This document shows positions 61,714-64,000 of a stretch of 64,000 nucleotides of DNA, piece after piece (positions within the stretch are counted from its first letter, which is position 1; each line of letters starts with the position of its first letter). The stretch covers positions 248,001 through 312,000 of the forward strand of contig CANMDF010000001.1 in the NCBI GenBank assembly GCA_947496605.1, in the 5' to 3' direction. Both the position numbers and the translations under genes were made by a program. The notes beneath the pieces are model-generated. The model searched no databases. It saw only the letters and a program-made list of their open reading frames with translations, and was not told the origin of the DNA. The stretch is from an uncultured Paracoccaceae bacterium (GTDB taxonomy: Bacteria > Pseudomonadota > Alphaproteobacteria > Rhodobacterales > Rhodobacteraceae).

Positions 61714-62846
61714 TGTAGAAGTTGTCTTGCGGTGATCACCCGCATGATCTCATTCGTGCCTTCAAGGATTTGATGGACACGTAGATCGCGGACGATCTTT
61801 TCGATACCGTAATCTGCCAGATACCCGTAGCCACCATGCAGCTGCAGGCATTGGTCAGCGACCTCGCTGCCGGTTTCGGTGCAGAGCTTCTTGGCCATTG
61901 CGCAGAACTTGCTGGCGTCGGGCGCATCTTGGTCCAGCTTCCACGCCGCTTGTCGCAGGAACGTCCGTGCCGATTGCAGTGCTATTTCCATATCAGCCAG
62001 CCGGAACTGCAGCCCTTGGAATTGGTCGATGGATTTCCCGAACGCTTTGCGCTCGGCCATATAGGCGACCGTATGGTCCAATGCGGATTGTGCGGCTCCT
62101 ATCGAACAGGCCGCGATATTCAGGCGCCCGCCATCCAGCCCGGCCATCGCATATGAAAACCCTTGGCCTTCTTCGCCCAACAGGTTCTCGGCCGGGGCAG
62201 GGCAGCTGTCTAATTGCACAGCCCGTGTGGGTTGTGACCGCCATCCCATCTTGTCCTCGAGCGCACCAAAAGACAGGCCTGTTACGCCATCATCAATGAC
62301 GATTGCGCTGATCCCTTTCGGGCCGCTTTCGCCAGTGCGTGCCATGACAATATAGGCGTCAGAGTAACCACCACCGGAAATGAAGGCCTTAGTCCCTGTC
62401 AGTTCAAAACCTATGTTGCTGCGGGTCGCTTTAGTCTTAAGCGCTGCTGCGTCTGATCCAGACCCCGGTTCGGTCAGGCAATACGAGATCAGTGTCTCCA
62501 TTGTTAGCGCTTTAGGAAGGATGCGGTCTTTGAGCGCAACAGTACCGTAGATGTCAATCATTTTGACGCACATGTTGTGGATCGATAGAAACGCAGCCAC
62601 GGACGCGCAGGATTGCGATAATGCTTCGAACACCAGCGTTGCGTCCAGTCGGGAAAGCCCGGCACCGCCGCTTTCTTCTGTCACATAAAGCCCGCCAAAG
62701 CCGAGATCGGCAAGCTGTGTCCACAGCTCTTTGGGGATTGTCCCCGCGGCGTCCCATGCGCGGGCGTTGGGTGCGATGTGTTCTGCACCGAAGTCCCGCG
62801 CCATATCAAAGATGGCGGACTGTTCTTCTGTTAGTGCAAAGTCCAT
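61710..62846 (-). CDS. Acyl-CoA dehydrogenase, probably isobutyryl-CoA dehydrogenase
   Basis: FAD enzyme of 378 residues. Signatures: SYCLTEPGSGSDA, AFISGGGYSDAYIVMARTG, QLHGGYGYLADY, and ILEGTNEIMR with E362 as catalytic base. With the hydrolase and mmsB directly downstream (4-nt overlaps), isobutyryl-CoA, the valine intermediate, is the likely substrate. GGGGGG lies before the ATG. A palindrome in the promoter and a terminator of mmsA upstream separate it from mmsA. Confidence 0.9.
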   Translation of the reverse strand: MDFALTEEQSAIFDMARDFGAEHIAPNARAWDAAGTIPKELWTQLADLGFGGLYVTEESGGAGLSRLDATLVFEALSQSCASVAAFLSIHNMCVKMIDIYGTVALKDRILPKALTMETLISYCLTEPGSGSDAAALKTKATRSNIGFELTGTKAFISGGGYSDAYIVMARTGESGPKGISAIVIDDGVTGLSFGALEDKMGWRSQPTRAVQLDSCPAPAENLLGEEGQGFSYAMAGLDGGRLNIAACSIGAAQSALDHTVAYMAERKAFGKSIDQFQGLQFRLADMEIALQSARTFLRQAAWKLDQDAPDASKFCAMAKKLCTETGSEVADQCLQLHGGYGYLADYGIEKIVRDLRVHQILEGTNEIMRVITARQLLQ

Positions 62847-62867
62847 TCTTACCCCCCGTCACGGAAT

Positions 62868-62881
62868 TGAACGCTTGTTCA
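62868..62881. promoter_or_regulatory. TGAAC-N4-GTTCA palindrome before the acyl-CoA dehydrogenase gene
   Basis: TGAACGCTTGTTCA lies 22 bp upstream of the ATG at 62846, a typical place for a TetR-type operator. The regulator is not in the window. Confidence 0.45.
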
Positions 62882-62928
62882 TAGAGTGAGACGACCGCAT
62901 TTGAATGGCAAGTCCGCAATCGCAAAAG

Positions 62929-62958
62929 AAAAGGCCCACCGCGTCTGGTGGGCCTTTT
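62929..62958 (-). terminator. Terminator of mmsA
   Basis: Perfect 12-bp stem AAAAGGCCCACC/GGTGGGCCTTTT with 6-nt loop, followed on the minus strand by TTTTCTTTTGC. It separates mmsA from the next operon. Confidence 0.9.
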
Positions 62959-62963
62959 GCAGG

Positions 62964-64000
62964 TTACTCCATCAATGGAATAGAAAACTCGCCGCCTTCT
63001 TTGATGCCCGATGGCCAGCGCGATGTGATCGTTTTAGTCCGTGTGTAGAACTTGAACGCGTCTGGTCCGTGTTGGTTCAGGTCGCCGAACATGGATTTCT
63101 TCCAGCCACCAAAGGTGTGATAGGCCAACGGCACGGGGATCGGGACATTTATTCCGACCATGCCGATGTTGATCCGCGCCGCGAAATCACGTGCCGTGTC
63201 GCCGTCGCGCGTAAAGATCGCGGTGCCGTTCCCGTATTCGTGGTCCATGGCAAGGCCGATCGCCTCTTCATAGGTTTGCGCCCGCATCGTGGACAGGACC
63301 GGACCGAAAATCTCGGTTTTGTAGATATCCATGTCTTTGGTCACATTGTCGAACAGGTGCGCGCCGACAAAGAATCCATCTTCATAGCCTTGCAGGTTAA
63401 AATTCCGCCCGTCCACGACCAGTTTTGCCCCTTGGTCGATACCAGTTTGTACAAGACGACCGATGTTTTCTTTGGCAGCGGCTGTCACCACAGGGCCATA
63501 GTCCACGTCGTTGCCTGATGTGTAAGGGCCAACCTTGAGCGCTTCGACCTTAGGCACCAGTTTTTCCAACAAACGGTCTGCGGTATCATCGCCAACGGCA
63601 ACAGCGACCGAGATCGCCATGCAACGCTCACCAGCCGCACCGTAACCTGCACCCACAAGCGCGTCAGCGGCTTGGTCCATGTCTGCGTCAGGCATGATGA
63701 TCATGTGGTTTTTTGCGCCGCCAAAGCACTGCACGCGTTTACCCCGCGCACAGCCTGTGCCGTAGATGTATTCCGCAATTGGGGTGGACCCCACGAAACC
63801 AACGGATTGGATCGTATCGTCATACAGGATTGCATCAACCGCCTCTTTGTCGCCGTTGACGACCTGCAAGATGCCTTTTGGTAGCCCTGCTTCTTCCATC
63901 AGCTCTGCCAACATCAGCGGCACGGAGGGGTCACGTTCGGATGGTTTGAGGATAAATGCGTTGCCGCAGGCGATGGCCGGGGCGAACATCCACATTGGGA
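62964..64000 (-). CDS. mmsA: Methylmalonate-semialdehyde dehydrogenase, C-terminal part (runs off the window edge)
   Basis: CoA-acylating aldehyde dehydrogenase that turns methylmalonate semialdehyde into propionyl-CoA at the end of valine breakdown. The visible about 345 residues start in PMWMFAPAIACGNAFILKPSE, typical of the family, and include GAAGERCMAISVAV with the catalytic cysteine, GPVVTAAAKENI, and EIFGPVLSTMRA. The N-terminal NAD-binding start lies beyond the right edge. It stops at a strong terminator and, with the downstream acyl-CoA dehydrogenase-hydrolase-mmsB operon, completes the valine pathway in this region. Confidence 0.93.
   Translation of the reverse strand, partial: PMWMFAPAIACGNAFILKPSERDPSVPLMLAELMEEAGLPKGILQVVNGDKEAVDAILYDDTIQSVGFVGSTPIAEYIYGTGCARGKRVQCFGGAKNHMIIMPDADMDQAADALVGAGYGAAGERCMAISVAVAVGDDTADRLLEKLVPKVEALKVGPYTSGNDVDYGPVVTAAAKENIGRLVQTGIDQGAKLVVDGRNFNLQGYEDGFFVGAHLFDNVTKDMDIYKTEIFGPVLSTMRAQTYEEAIGLAMDHEYGNGTAIFTRDGDTARDFAARINIGMVGINVPIPVPLAYHTFGGWKKSMFGDLNQHGPDAFKFYTRTKTITSRWPSGIKEGGEFSIPLME

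Overview
The window looks like a chromosomal segment of an alphaproteobacterium of the Roseobacter group (Rhodobacteraceae). Pointers to this are a single-gene C4 (Shemin) 5-aminolevulinate synthase preceded by a perfect FnrL-type box, a cysG-DUF2849-cysI-cysH-DUF934 sulfate assimilation operon, two VPLPA-CTERM exported proteins, a GTTC-N7-GTTC alphaproteobacterial LexA box before uvrA, TTAA-N7-TTAA CtrA-type boxes, and short palindrome-plus-tail intergenic repeats. The sequence is moderately GC-rich and gene-dense. Most of it is core housekeeping DNA. I see no CRISPR array, insertion sequence, rRNA or prophage.

Layout. 1-5.1 kb: start of dnaB, pyrE and pyrC, a small membrane protein, a conserved alphaproteobacterial protein of unknown role, and glutaryl-CoA dehydrogenase. 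5.3-8.7 kb: an XdhC-family protein, infC (apparently starting at AUA), a membrane-anchored Ala/Glu-rich stalk protein, and ferredoxin-NADP reductase. 8.8-13.9 kb: the sulfate assimilation and siroheme operon with a divergent Lrp/AsnC regulator. 13.9-17.4 kb: a lipoprotein, a DUF2145 protein, a cytochrome P450 and an orphan cobalamin-binding protein. 17.4-20.7 kb: tpiA, a TfoX-domain protein, an IscA-type protein, and a coupled SatD-like/DUF3307 gene pair preceded by a three-unit palindrome array, then a MIP18/SufT-like protein. 21-26.6 kb: VPLPA-CTERM protein 1, tgt, lon with a heat-shock promoter, an HU-like protein and a histidine phosphatase.

26.7-29.8 kb: a tRNA-Val gene followed by an islet of about 3.1 kb. 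It is closed by a 36-nt direct repeat of the tRNA 3' end and carries three surface-polysaccharide-type genes but no integrase. 30-38.3 kb: pirin, two identical tRNA-Asp genes, an ATP-grasp protein, an M20 peptidase, hemA, a RodZ-like protein, ispG and VPLPA-CTERM protein 2. 38.4-48.7 kb: an aminotransferase, a cell-wall amidase, PBP1A, prfB, a DUF2189 protein, a bactofilin with an M23 peptidase, a DUF455 protein and Bcp. 48.8-59.7 kb: an AsmA/YhdP-like protein with queA, an MFS transporter, a DUF924 protein, lpdA and uvrA. 59.8-64 kb: valine-catabolic genes (acyl-CoA dehydrogenase, 3-hydroxyisobutyryl-CoA hydrolase, mmsB, and truncated mmsA).

The most unusual items are: (1) the SatD-like protein, whose N-terminal half reads like a nucleotide-cyclase palm domain fused to an HTH, coupled to a membrane protein, with three 20-bp palindromes at an exact 29-bp period next to its start; (2) the integrase-less tRNA-Val islet; (3) a VPLPA-CTERM protein with a Cys/Gln signature resembling thioester domains, sharing CtrA-type boxes with the second VPLPA-CTERM gene; (4) the AUA start of infC. 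All functions are read from sequence motifs and remembered family knowledge; no database search was possible.
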